DNA from: Plazaster borealis
Taxonomy: Eukaryota; Echinodermata; Asteroidea; Forcipulatida; Labidiasteridae
Assembly: GCA_021014325.1 (NCBI GenBank)
Contig: CM037472.1
Span: 33,690,234 to 33,754,233 of the forward strand
DNA: 64,000 bases
Reading direction: 5' to 3'
A program made the translations under genes and the position numbers. Below the pieces are notes generated by a model. That model did no database searches and had not been told where the DNA came from. It worked only from the letters and a program-made list of their open reading frames with translations. This document shows positions 46,401 through 53,438 of this stretch, piece after piece. The first letter of the stretch is position 1, and the number at the start of each line of letters is the position of its first letter.

Positions 46401-49400
46401 GCTGCTAGACCTTTTGCTGTCACTGCTGAAAAGAGACTAGCTCCAACCCCAAACAGCAAAGAGTGCTTGATGTAAAGAATTCTGCTTTTGCCAAGTTACA
46501 TATCGTTGTGTCAGTGCAAAAATGTTGTATGTCCTAAAATAGCACTTACGTTACAAAAAATTGTCAAAACGTTGTATCTCGCTTAAAATAGCCCGGATGT
46601 ACACAAAAAACAAGTATGTGCCAAAGTTTTTGCTTGGAGCATTTTCGTGCGAGATACAACATTTTCAAACTAATGCGACGATATGTAAGTATTAATGTAT
46701 CACCTAAAGCTGCAACTTTTATGATGATAGCCTCCACTCCAGCAGTTATCATCTCCTCCAGTAGCTCTTCTTGGTTTCGTCTCCACAGGAATGCCAGTGG
46801 TGTAAGTCCAAGTCTGGTACACCTTTAAGGGATTCATTGGGTCACACAAAGATAATCTCTTAACAATATTGGTCTGTTATTATTAAATTAATTACACACT
46901 GTTTGCCTCCTACTTGTCTCTCCTTCTCCAAAAAGATACTTGTCCTCCCACATCTCCCCCCCCCCTCGACACGTTTTATGACTAGTTACACACTTTACTC
47001 ACACATTTTCTACTCTGACTCTTTGATAATTTGACAGAATTGCCCCGACGGAAACGCCATCAACTCCCAAGTCATTCTGTCGAGCAAGAAGAAGAAAAAA
47101 AATCAAAAGTAATAACAATAATAATAATAAATAACGCTTATAAAGCGCCTTACATCCATGACTGGACCCCAAGGCGCTGTACACATTAAAATAGCAACAA
47201 ACAAAGTAAAAAAAAACCAAAGAGCATGAACGATTTCTAAATATAAAAACTACAAAAATGGACCAGCCATACCGCGAAATTTAAAAAGTTATGGAAAAGC
47301 ACTACTATAAAAAGATTAGTAAAACTTACAATACTTTAAAAAGGTGTCCACCAGAAACTACACTAACAATTATATTATACCAGGGGTCGATCCCGCAAAG
47401 AGTCAGGACCAGTCCTTTTAAAACTAGTCCCAGGAGAAATTAAAACGTATGGCCAGTCTCCAAATTAGGACGAGTAACTTGTCCCAACTTGAGATAAGAC
47501 TAGCCCTAACTCCCTATGAAATCCACCCCCAGGAGAAACAATGAACTTAGTCATTTAAAACAACACACCAAAAAGTAACAAAGATATGAAAATAACACAC
47601 AAATGAAAAAATGAAAGCATGTAAAAGTTACAAAAACAATTACATAAAAAATGTCACTCAGGAGAAAAAACATTCACAGGAGTAGGCAATGTACGCAATG
47701 TACTTAGTTAAAAGCCAGTTTAAAAAGATAAGTCTTCAGGATTGTCTTAAAACGATCCAGTGAATTTGATGCTCGTATGTGTTCCGGTAGAGAGTTCCAT
47801 AGACTTGGGGCTGACTGTGAGAACGCTCGATCCCCATAAAAAGCAGTGCGTCCTTTTACTGGTTGGCACAGACGATTCTTGGACGAAGACCGAAGAGTGC
47901 GATTCGGTTGGTATGGAGTTATCATCTCACTCAGATAAACAGGAGCGAGCTCATGGAGAATTTTATATGTTAGTAGCAGGAGTTTGAATTTAATTCTTTT
48001 GTTCTTTGAGAACTTGTCTTGCTATTTATGTTACTGATATTGTGCCTTCCTTCAACAAACAGATGGAGAATCTACTCCTGATGAACTCGATAGCTACATG
48101 TATCAAACGGTTGGTCATCATGCTATTGAACTGTATGCGAGAATAACTCACTTTTAACTCACTTTTGAAGCAGTGAATTACAGGCATGAAATTTAACACA
48201 ATGTGATTGCAGTATACTTTCAATACGAAGATCAACCTATAAAAATAACAAAAAAAATATCTCCTGAAAATAGGGAGACGGAAGAACTATTCAAGCCAAT
48301 AAGGGAGCTGTAAAAACTACTCATTTTATGACTGTTGTGTCAATGAGGACATATCTTGCTCATGTGGAATTGTGTTATGGACCACATAAACAAAACTGTT
48401 CATTAGCCTTTCATTCCTTCAGTCTATTAACTGTATACCAAATCTCTTGGATTCTGATAAGATTAGCACAATCCAATATCAAGCATGTTTGGTGCCGTTG
48501 AGCATAAGATCCATCCAACTCAGGGGGAAAAACATAGGAATAGTTTCGAAAGATTTGGTGAAGTTAGGAGTAAAAGAACAGGAGCATGGCTGCTGGACAA
48601 TGCCATTGCCTGTACAATGCAATAATAAATAAAATGGGGGGGGGGGTATGCAGCCTTTATTGCCATGCATGAAGTGCAACAAGCTAAAATCACTCACAAC
48701 AGGCTTGAACAACCTGCCCAAGATGCGCCTGAAGCCTCGCAAACCCTTCTGGTCGTCAGTCAAATCCCTAGAAGACTGAGTGGCACAGACTCTGGGCAGA
48801 TGACAAAATCAACAATGGAGAGGTCATCACAGACCTCACAGTGAAACTACCCGGATTTGACCTGCACCCTTCATGCAAGAACAGCCCAACACCTGCAGAA
48901 GTGGGAGATGACAGAGTGCCCTGCTTGTGACTGTGGATATCCAGACTGACCACTTCGGCATTTCCCTGGTGGCATCAAAGACATCAAACCGATGCTGCCC
49001 TGGCCTGAAATGTCTACCATCAACCTATTTAGGCTGTGCACTCCATACGCTAGAAGAAGAATCAATCACAAGAACTATCTCTGCCCTTGTAGGTACCTAT
49101 TAACTCCTGAGTGATGAAGTTTTATTTTTGGAAAGACAGCTGCTCAAGAATGGCAAAGGTCTTGGGTTCGAATACCACCCGAGTAATATGGCTGTGGATT
49201 TTTTTTCACAGGACTCTGGAAAGTACTGAGTAGACAGTGCTTTACACACATCGGTGTAAGCGTAAAACAATAATATAACTTTTATTGTGATAAAGAAATG
49301 GGAAACTGTGAGTTTTACCTTGACTTTCTTCAACAGTGTGTACAAGTCTTCCACTTCATCTCCCTCCGTTTGTGCGTAATCTCGCCCCAGCTCCATGGAC

Positions 49401-50875
49401 GTCCCTTCAATGTAGCCTCTATACAGCGGTAAACCCATAGCGTCAGCATACAGTTCAATAGCATGATGACCAACCGTTTGATACATGTAGCTATCGAGTT
49501 CATCAGGAGTAGATTCTCCATCTGTTTGTTGAAGGAAGGCACAATATCAGTAACATAAATAGCAAGACAAGTTCTCAAAGAACAAAATCTACACAGCAAA
49601 GTAGATGTTCACATGGTGTTATCGCAAACCAAATAATACACAATATTAAACCTGTCAACTGAAGAGCAAATTTTCCTTTTGGGAAAGTTCTATTTACAAA
49701 AGTTACCAAGTATACCAAGGTGATAATAACAGTTTATTTTTAAATTCTAAAATAAAATTAAAATAAGGGTGTAGCAAAGAGTTTGTATTTGTGAACATTT
49801 TGATAAATCTTTACACTTAAAAATGTGCAGTTGAATAATCAACATTTTTTTTTTTCATAACTAATTAGTAGCAAAATTGTACACAAATCTCTCACTGATA
49901 ATCAATCCATTGATTAACAAAACTTTTATCTATATTTTACCGGTTTGTTTTGGTCTCAAGTTTGCGAGGGCCACGAGTTGATGTCCCTCAGCGATACACT
50001 GCATCATGTTATAGCAACTGTCCTTACCACCACTAAGAAAAAAATAGTGTTGAAATATGTATAAAGATAATGTCTGTGTACATGTTATATGGTTCTTTGA
50101 ATAATAGATCCTATAAAAGGCTATAATTCATTTAAAAAAATAAAACAAAAATTAATAAATTGTCTGATTATAGGATTCGGACTGATCTCCCATCACTAGA
50201 TTAAGCTTGGTGGTCTAGCTGTTCAGACATCTGCTGCAGATATAATGCTGAGGGTTGTTGCTTTACTGCTGCCCAATAACCACTTATCATTATTATTGGC
50301 AGAGTTTTAAAAACCTTAGATCGTGGAGGTAGAAATGAAAGCTAATAACTTTCTTGAATCTAAAAATAGCTGATTAAAATTTAAATCTAATCGGGTCAAA
50401 TTGGCCAAAATTGGACATAGAATCTTTTAAAGTTTAAGCAATCCATTCTTCAAGTTTCCTAATCAAAATATTGTCACTATTTATGACTGTCAGATCAGTG
50501 CAGCTAGTATAGTGGGGAAGGGTCATCAAGATCGTCGGGAAAATTTCAGTCAGAACATGGAGGAAAAATGGTCAGAACTAAAAAAAAAACAAACTTCATG
50601 TTAATCACTCCACGTTTGTTATCAAACATCAATATGGTCAACGCCAAATGGATGCTATTGATAGGTCACCATATCGTCATTATATTCATTGAAATGATTG
50701 ATAATGATAGATTAGATCAGATCATAGATTATCATATTCTCATTCTTCACTTAGGCTAATCATGAATGAAAAAAGTTCATCAGATTCTGAAATATTTTAT
50801 TAACAGCAGAAATCAAACATTTCAAACAGTATTAATTTTTAGAAATCATCACCTGATCAGGGCTACCACCTTCAT
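34342..50875 (-). CDS. DPH6: Diphthine--ammonia ligase (DPH6), long form with two RidA-like domains, 17 coding exons, 697 aa
   Basis: Performs the last step of diphthamide synthesis: ATP-dependent amidation of diphthine on the elongation-factor-2 histidine, in the cytosol. Coding exons, in transcript order: 50875-50853, 50032-49941, 49521-49319, 47076-47003, 46822-46704, 45914-45853, 45184-45093, 44221-44131, 43528-43369, 42824-42693, 41842-41713, 41187-40998, 39008-38772, 38084-37964, 36891-36802, 34884-34723, 34457-34342. Phases agree at every junction; the sum is 2094 nt (697 codons plus TGA). Residues 8-13 are SGGKDS (pyrophosphatase P-loop); residues 200-216 are CGEGGEFETFTLDCPLF. RidA-like domain 1 covers about 305-410 (YMWISGIT; VHLYVQDMSNF; NPPARVCVQV). 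RidA-like domain 2 starts near 439 (SHWAPANIGPYSQA; LIFSAGTIGLCPSTM). Human DPH6 stops near residue 267; yeast Dph6 carries the RidA extension. A possible poly(A) signal (AATAAA, minus strand) lies at 34112-34117. Confidence 0.95.
34723..34884 (-). CDS. DPH6: DPH6 exon 16
   Basis: 162 nt, acceptor 'cttcatag', donor 'gtgaga'. Encodes LHRNTDCYILVDDFLEAVGA, FLKEGTYSWNSALCVRLFY and QALVQHDQLL. A LINE tail (TTATTATTATT) sits within about 20 bp of the acceptor. Confidence 0.85.
34900..35600 (-). mobile_element. LINE 3' end (ORF2 C-terminus), DPH6 intron 15
   Basis: Encodes SRLDMCNSLLYGLPCTQIER, LKELHWLPVSSRIKYKLLL and SWGDRSFSHAAPRL, the post-polymerase tail seen in CR1/L2-like non-LTR elements. 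It then runs out through an ATT-rich tail that ends close to the exon 16 acceptor. 5'-truncated. Confidence 0.82.
35637..35765 (+). mobile_element. SINE head fragment in DPH6 intron 15
   Basis: 'gcgtcatcgccggatggact ... gaatcccagttgtgacactt', a diverged tRNA-like head with the start of the body. Confidence 0.65.
36113..36509. mobile_element. TTAA-flanked MITE, second subfamily, in DPH6 intron 15
   Basis: Left end TTAAAGGGATTGTATAGG; right end 'aacgtatacagaccctttcag', where the terminal TTAA has become TTCA. Body is an inverted relative of 10846-11228. Confidence 0.75.
36802..36891 (-). CDS. DPH6: DPH6 exon 15
   Basis: 90 nt, acceptor 'ttaaccag', donor 'gtgagt'. Encodes TTMTVQGKASSSELQMMLNT and QNSSGLVTC. 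Sequence conservation is not obvious to me, but both splice sites are strong and the phase fits both neighbours. Confidence 0.75.
36905..37172 (-). mobile_element. tRNA-derived SINE, 5'-truncated, in DPH6 intron 14
   Basis: Reverse complement of the SINE body: 'cacgtcaaagaacccagtgc', 'catggtgctatgtaaaggaa' and an ATT-rich tail at about 36905. Confidence 0.78.
37280..37960 (-). mobile_element. LINE 3' end next to the DPH6 exon 14 donor, interrupted by a MITE
   Basis: Encodes CPLRSAGQSLLTQTTFSTKF and GQRAFHFIAPSLWND (non-LTR ORF2 tail). The MITE at 37372-37664 interrupts it. Its 5' end lies within about 40 bp of the exon 14 donor. Confidence 0.75.
37372..37664. mobile_element. Palindromic MITE 'tatagacccattgcat' nested in a LINE
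   Basis: Ends TATAGACCCATTGCAT and ATGCAATGGGTCTATA are exact inverted repeats. Internal inverted segments 'attttgggtgtcaaaa' / 'ttttgacacccaaaatgaca' are visible. It sits inside the LINE fragment at 37280-37960 in DPH6 intron 14. Confidence 0.8.
37964..38084 (-). CDS. DPH6: DPH6 exon 14
   Basis: 121 nt, acceptor 'tttctcag'; donor read as 'gtaagg' because it keeps phase with exon 15. Encodes CMMCYVVVPRLPKDVLVEWH and VVASLSSEPWQ. The frame stays open beyond the donor into a LINE fragment. Confidence 0.88.
38343..38500. repeat. AT-rich short-period repeat in DPH6 intron 13
   Basis: Imperfect repeats of 'tctatagaatttctataaaa' (about 15-18 bp) with internal TATAGA/TCTATA palindromes. Confidence 0.75.
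38772..39008 (-). CDS. DPH6: DPH6 exon 13 (RidA-like domain 2)
   Basis: 237 nt, acceptor 'cacatag', donor 'gtttgt'. Encodes IGDLIFSAGTIGLCPSTM, ALSLRSLKRVLEAMDP and VVGGVCFVTDIQHLAVARQ. Confidence 0.92.
39098..39455 (-). mobile_element. tRNA-derived SINE, alternative body, in DPH6 intron 12
   Basis: Reverse-complement relative of 55133-55482, from 'gagatatcgccttactcaca' to the tRNA-like head 'gtgtcgaccgtggttggttt'. Confidence 0.78.
40101..40893. repeat. Minisatellite in DPH6 intron 12, 22-bp unit with 29-bp variant
   Basis: Unit AGTTCTGATAAGAACCAGT plus AGC; the alternating longer form inserts 'aaccagt' (agacccagtaaccagtagc). It is interrupted at 40147-40254 by an interspersed 'cccaatttcatgg ... 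gggccc' element. It opens minus-strand frames of more than 260 codons that are not genes. Confidence 0.93.
40147..40254. mobile_element. 'caatttcatggcactgct' element inside a minisatellite
   Basis: About 108 bp (acccaatttcatggcactgct ... gatgaacttgggccc), related to 32765-32890. It interrupts one unit of the 22-bp array at 40101-40893. Confidence 0.72.
40998..41187 (-). CDS. DPH6: DPH6 exon 12 (end of RidA 1, start of RidA 2)
   Basis: 190 nt, acceptor 'aaatccag', donor 'gtagat'. Encodes RVCVQVSLLPHTALQIDCLA, then HVQSISHWAPANIGPYSQAV, the entry motif of the second RidA-like domain. Confidence 0.95.
41713..41842 (-). CDS. DPH6: DPH6 exon 11 (RidA-like domain 1)
   Basis: 130 nt. Encodes DVLADYGYSLSDAVIVHLYV, QDMSNFSQINSIWCKYF and HNPPA, matching the RidA pattern 'L...G.SL.DVV.V.LY..D'. 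Confidence 0.95.
42026..42135 (+). mobile_element. Second SINE family, tRNA-like head, in DPH6 intron 10
   Basis: 'ggtggtgtgccagttagttaag ... cagggttcgaatcccaccc' then 'ctgtatattttttctgcagggct'. The head is better preserved here than in the other copies. Confidence 0.62.
42154..42284. mobile_element. Foldback MITE in DPH6 intron 10
   Basis: Ends 'aaggcctgggtctattgcga' and 'aatatgaaccaggcttt' are inverted; relative of 19482-19645. Confidence 0.68.
42693..42824 (-). CDS. DPH6: DPH6 exon 10 (start of RidA-like domain 1)
   Basis: 132 nt. Encodes CKTCHNGYMWISGITATHHD and IAESTELAMTDLK, the opening strands of a RidA/YjgF fold. Confidence 0.9.
43369..43528 (-). CDS. DPH6: DPH6 exon 9 (inter-domain linker)
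   Basis: 160 nt. Encodes SEGESFSDRLRQVPMKRG, ELTYLMVKEPVDNAG and KYQVEGLGSV. It links the pyrophosphatase domain to the first RidA-like domain and is absent from short vertebrate DPH6. Confidence 0.85.
43680..43880. repeat. Low-copy repeat shared with 33300-33510
   Basis: Second copy of the repeat described at 33300-33510, between DPH6 exons 8 and 9. It opens short minus-strand frames rich in G, F and P that are shared by both copies and are not exons. Confidence 0.7.
44131..44221 (-). CDS. DPH6: DPH6 exon 8
   Basis: 91 nt, acceptor 'aattag', donor 'gtgagt'. Encodes KHQEVVNHSDDAFASVHYLN and LLSMDLEDKQ. The phase-2 entry restores the expected spacing between KKMKV and the VVNHSDDAF motif, which decided this acceptor over a closer 'ag'. 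Confidence 0.92.
45093..45184 (-). CDS. DPH6: DPH6 exon 7
   Basis: 92 nt, acceptor 'gtttacag', donor 'gtgagt'. Encodes RDKYQLNVCGEGGEFETF and TLDCPLFSKKMK, the signature motif that closes the ATP-pyrophosphatase domain. Confidence 0.95.
45243..45312 (-). repeat. tRNA-like sequence in DPH6 intron 6
   Basis: The reverse complement starts CCTTGAT and ends ATCAAGG (7-bp acceptor-like stem) with a B-box-like TTGGTTCGATTCC. The internal arms are imperfect, so it is probably a SINE head or tRNA pseudogene, not a working tRNA. Confidence 0.5.
45416..45710. mobile_element. Foldback element with tRNA-like sequence in both arms
   Basis: Arms 45416-45544 and 45580-45710 are imperfect reverse complements around a 35-bp loop. 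Each carries a tRNA-like stretch (TAGCTCAGTTGGTAGA ... GCAGGTTCAAGTCC on the right), and both ends read 'tgaacaaagaaaaattnactaga'-like. In DPH6 intron 6. Confidence 0.85.
45853..45914 (-). CDS. DPH6: DPH6 exon 6
   Basis: 62 nt, acceptor 'ccatcag', donor 'gtaagt'. Encodes LKASHLGKTLQEIQPHMMCM, corresponding to the HLGKTL segment of the family. Confidence 0.93.
46019..46199. mobile_element. 'gggcccaatttcat' MITE in DPH6 intron 5
   Basis: Degenerate ends 'agggccctttaaaaagctg' and 'ctttatgaaactggaccc' around the shared core (ggtaccagtcgcagcaatg). Confidence 0.7.
46704..46822 (-). CDS. DPH6: DPH6 exon 5
   Basis: 119 nt, donor 'gtgata'. Encodes CTRLGLTPLAFLWRRNQEEL, LEEMITAGVEA and IIIKVAALG, a conserved part of the pyrophosphatase domain. 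Confidence 0.95.
47003..47076 (-). CDS. DPH6: DPH6 exon 4
   Basis: 74 nt, acceptor 'ctcgacag', donor 'gtgagt'. Encodes NDLGVDGVSVGAILSNYQRV and RVEN. Its acceptor lies about 30 bp from the 3' tail of a LINE copy in the preceding intron. Confidence 0.95.
47105..47996 (-). mobile_element. LINE 3' end in DPH6 intron 3
   Basis: Encodes RTLRSSSKNRLCQPVKGRTA and GDRAFSQSAPSLWNSLPEHI, then RFKTILKTYLFK and a long non-coding tail ending in TTATTATTATTGTTATTA about 30 bp before the exon 4 acceptor. It stops abruptly at 47996, where the inverted exon 3 copy begins. Confidence 0.82.
47997..48138 (+). repeat. Inverted copy of DPH6 exon 3 5' part and its acceptor
   Basis: These 142 bp are the exact reverse complement of 49446-49587 as far as I can compare base by base: 66 bp of intron 2 including the acceptor, plus the first 76 bp of exon 3. 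It lies in DPH6 intron 3, antisense to the gene. Confidence 0.92.
48770..49080 (+). mobile_element. Degenerate retroelement C-terminal fragment in DPH6 intron 3
   Basis: One plus-strand frame reads TAQHLQKWEMTECPACDCGY, like the 'KW...CDCG' zinc-finger tail of non-LTR retrotransposon ORF2, then breaks with stops and frameshifts. Confidence 0.5.
49130..49275 (+). mobile_element. Second SINE family fragment in DPH6 intron 3
   Basis: 'tcttgggttcgaataccacc ... ctgtggattttttttcacag ... agtactgagtagacagtgct'; same family as 6625-6800. Confidence 0.65.
49319..49521 (-). CDS. DPH6: DPH6 exon 3
   Basis: 203 nt. Encodes STPDELDSYMYQTVGHHAIE, LYADAMGLPLYRGYIEG and EGDEVEDLYTLLKKVK. The first 76 nt of this exon plus 66 nt of the upstream intron recur as a perfect inverted copy at 47997-48138 (see findings). 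Confidence 0.95.
49941..50032 (-). CDS. DPH6: DPH6 exon 2
   Basis: 92 nt between acceptor 'ttcttag' and donor 'gtaaaa'. Encodes the P-loop GGKDSCYNMMQCIAEGHQLV and ALANLRPKQT, the nucleotide-binding start of the ATP-pyrophosphatase fold. Confidence 0.95.
50853..50875 (-). CDS. DPH6: DPH6 exon 1 (start codon)
   Basis: ATG at 50875-50873, encoding MKVVALI plus two bases of Ser8; donor gtgatg follows. DPH6 proteins typically begin this way, immediately before the SGGKDS loop, which makes this start very likely. The P-loop serine codon is split by intron 1. Confidence 0.9.
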
Positions 50876-52766
50876 GTTCTATTCTGCATCGATCTTGCGT
50901 TTTCCGGAGAAACTCGAAATACGATAAAATCTTTACTTAAAAAGCACACACGATCTCCCCACTAAAACTTCAGTGTCCTTGTTGTTTACACTTCGCTCAT
51001 CTCTCGCGCACATGTCATCATAAAGGTCGAAGGTCAATATAAATAGTTTGCGCTATTACTGAACATAATGTAATTATATTTTCTTAATATTGGCAAATAA
51101 CACTATAATGTATGAACTATATATATTAAATTAGAAAATTCCACGAAGTTTTCTATAGTGCAAAATATATATTTTCGGCTTATTATTATTTCCTTTTTTT
51201 AGAAGTATTGAAAGAGGTAAGGCTCCACGTACAGAAGCTCCTGCATAAATAGTGACTGTTTACACGATCCAAAGAAGAAAACTGATCGTTTTGTGGATTT
51301 GTACAGTACAAGGTATTTATCTCAAATGATTGGTGAATATTAAATGAAACAAATAATGTTGTTCTCATCTAAATATCATATCTGAACATAACATGACATG
51401 AAATACATGAATAGTTTCACTTTAGTTTGTCGGTGGATGTTGTTTGAGTGGTACGTTTATTTTAGAGGCACTCAGTCAGTCAGTTTAGAGAGAGGCAAAT
51501 AGCGCCCCCATCGGATAGCAATGGTAAACTTCCATAGAGCCTTGTCTTCTTCAAAATAATGTCATTAAAACATTAAATGAATGAGCAAACACAGCATGTA
51601 TCACGTTGTGCCTTACATTGGACATTTGTTGTGGTATGCAAATATCTTGTATAACATTATTTTTAAGTATCCTCGTATCCCCATTATTCGCGCACGTAAT
51701 AATTGAAATTGAATTTTGACTTGATAAACAGAATCAAGAACAACTTTTAGCTTTAATTTTAATTGTCTGATGTCAAAGCCCACCTGAGAGGAGAATTTGA
51801 AGCCCGCAGAACATCGTCAAAGCACAACGAAACTCGTCGTCTGCAATTGACCCGATTTGTCAAGTTTCGTTTTCCGTCGCATGAATTCGCGCACTTGGGC
51901 TGGAACGCCACTACGGAGTCCCTATTGTCCCGACCTTTCTTCTAAATGCTTTAGTCCGTGCGGCAGGGAAGCTGCCGGTTGAAATTGGCAGTGATAATTA
52001 TTTACGGGAAGGGGTAGTGGGGTTGACGAGGTGGGAAATGGACTCTGCGCTGTTATCACAAAGTTGGTAAGCCCCGCGTCCAGTTAAATGCAAACAATTG
52101 GTAATTTCTGAAAAAAGGATTATAAGGCGCACGTCCACTTCAACCTTCCGTAGTATTTTGTACGCCCTCTGTTGTTAAATGAAAATCATGTGGTCTTGTA
52201 GTTTAAGTATTGAAGTATGGCAGACGATACGCACAGAACTTTCAGTGTTTTTTTGTTTTTTTAATCGACCATCTTATCTAGCTATGTTTTGTATTTAGTC
52301 TAAAAAGGTAAGATTGTATACTACATTTGTAGTTTATCTAAAATCTTACCGGAAAGGCTTTGATTTTCCACATCTTCGCAGGAAATTGTTTATCAGGCTT
52401 TATACTTTCATGAAATAAAAAAAATTGAGTCACTGCGTATTGTAAACAAAATAATATGCGTCGGAAAGGTACCTGCGCGAATATTTGTGATGCGCGAAAT
52501 TGGGGTACGGGAGGATACTCTCTCTTTTGACAGTGACGCTCTGTTTGTGTGCGTCTTGTATTTGTGGTGGGTGGGCAGCAGCACGCATTTTCTTTCTCTC
52601 TTCCTTCTCCATCCATTCATTCTCATCGAGTCATACTGAGAAAAACAGCGCAACAAGATTGTGCACACATGGAAATGAGATCTAACTTCGATGAGTCCCT
52701 GATTCTTTTGCTACTTAGTTAATTAACTTTAAAATAAAATTATTTGTTTATCTTTATTTCACACAG
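50876..52766. promoter_or_regulatory. Head-to-head interval between DPH6 and golgin-84
   Basis: About 1.9 kb between the DPH6 start (minus) and the first recognised golgin-84 UTR exon (plus). It should hold the DPH6 promoter and 5' UTR and the golgin-84 promoter with its first non-coding exon. I see no clear TATA box or named repeat. Long frames here (for example 51763-51945) have no recognisable protein content. Bidirectional use is inferred from gene orientation only. Confidence 0.45.
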
Positions 52767-53438
52767 GATAGCTATCCACAACATGGATATTGAGTATTGA
52801 CGTTACTTTTGAAACCATCCCATCAACAAGCTGGCTGTAAATAAATCCGTAAACCATGGCGTGGGTTTTCAGTAAGGCAGAGAATCTTCTCAACACGTTG
52901 GATCAGTCAGCAAGTAATGTCCTAACCACCACACCCACCCAGGAGAAGTCGAGTCATTCCAACGGGGGAACCGGTCATTTCACTCACAATGACTCCTCCA
53001 CCAGAAGCAGTGGAATCGGTGATGGCTTCACATCATCGTCCCCCTTCGCTCAAATTTCCACCTCATCTAGTTCCCACAACCTCACGGCCACTGACTTGGC
53101 AAACACTGCCAACATCCGAAGGACTCCCAGTGACGGCTCTCTGAACTCGGGCTCACCCGTAGCGCAAAAGAGCCGTGGCTCCAAGCTCCGCACAGACCAA
53201 GATGATGAGAAACTCTTTGAATTTTTAAATAAACCATCAACAACGGGAAGATCATCACCGCAAGTTGGGGACAAACGGAAGGATAGAAAAAACATTGGTA
53301 ACAGTGGGAGTGGAGCGGCAATGAATGGCCGGCACTCAAGACAGTCAAGTACGTCATCTACAATGTCCTCTAAAAGTGCTAGGGTGGAAGGAGGAGCTGC
53401 CCAAGATATGTCTCCATCACCAACTATCGACCAACAAG
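52767..53438 (+). CDS. GOLGA5: Golgin-84 exon with start codon (5' UTR 52767-52855)
   Basis: Acceptor 'ttcacacag' ends at 52766, so 52767-52855 is probably spliced 5' UTR; it contains a short upstream ATG (52783) closed by TGA after 5 codons. The start is ATG 52856 and the donor 'gtaaac' begins at 53439, phase 1. After the N-terminal KAENLLNTLDQSA motif the exon is Ser/Thr/Gly-rich. Confidence 0.9.
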
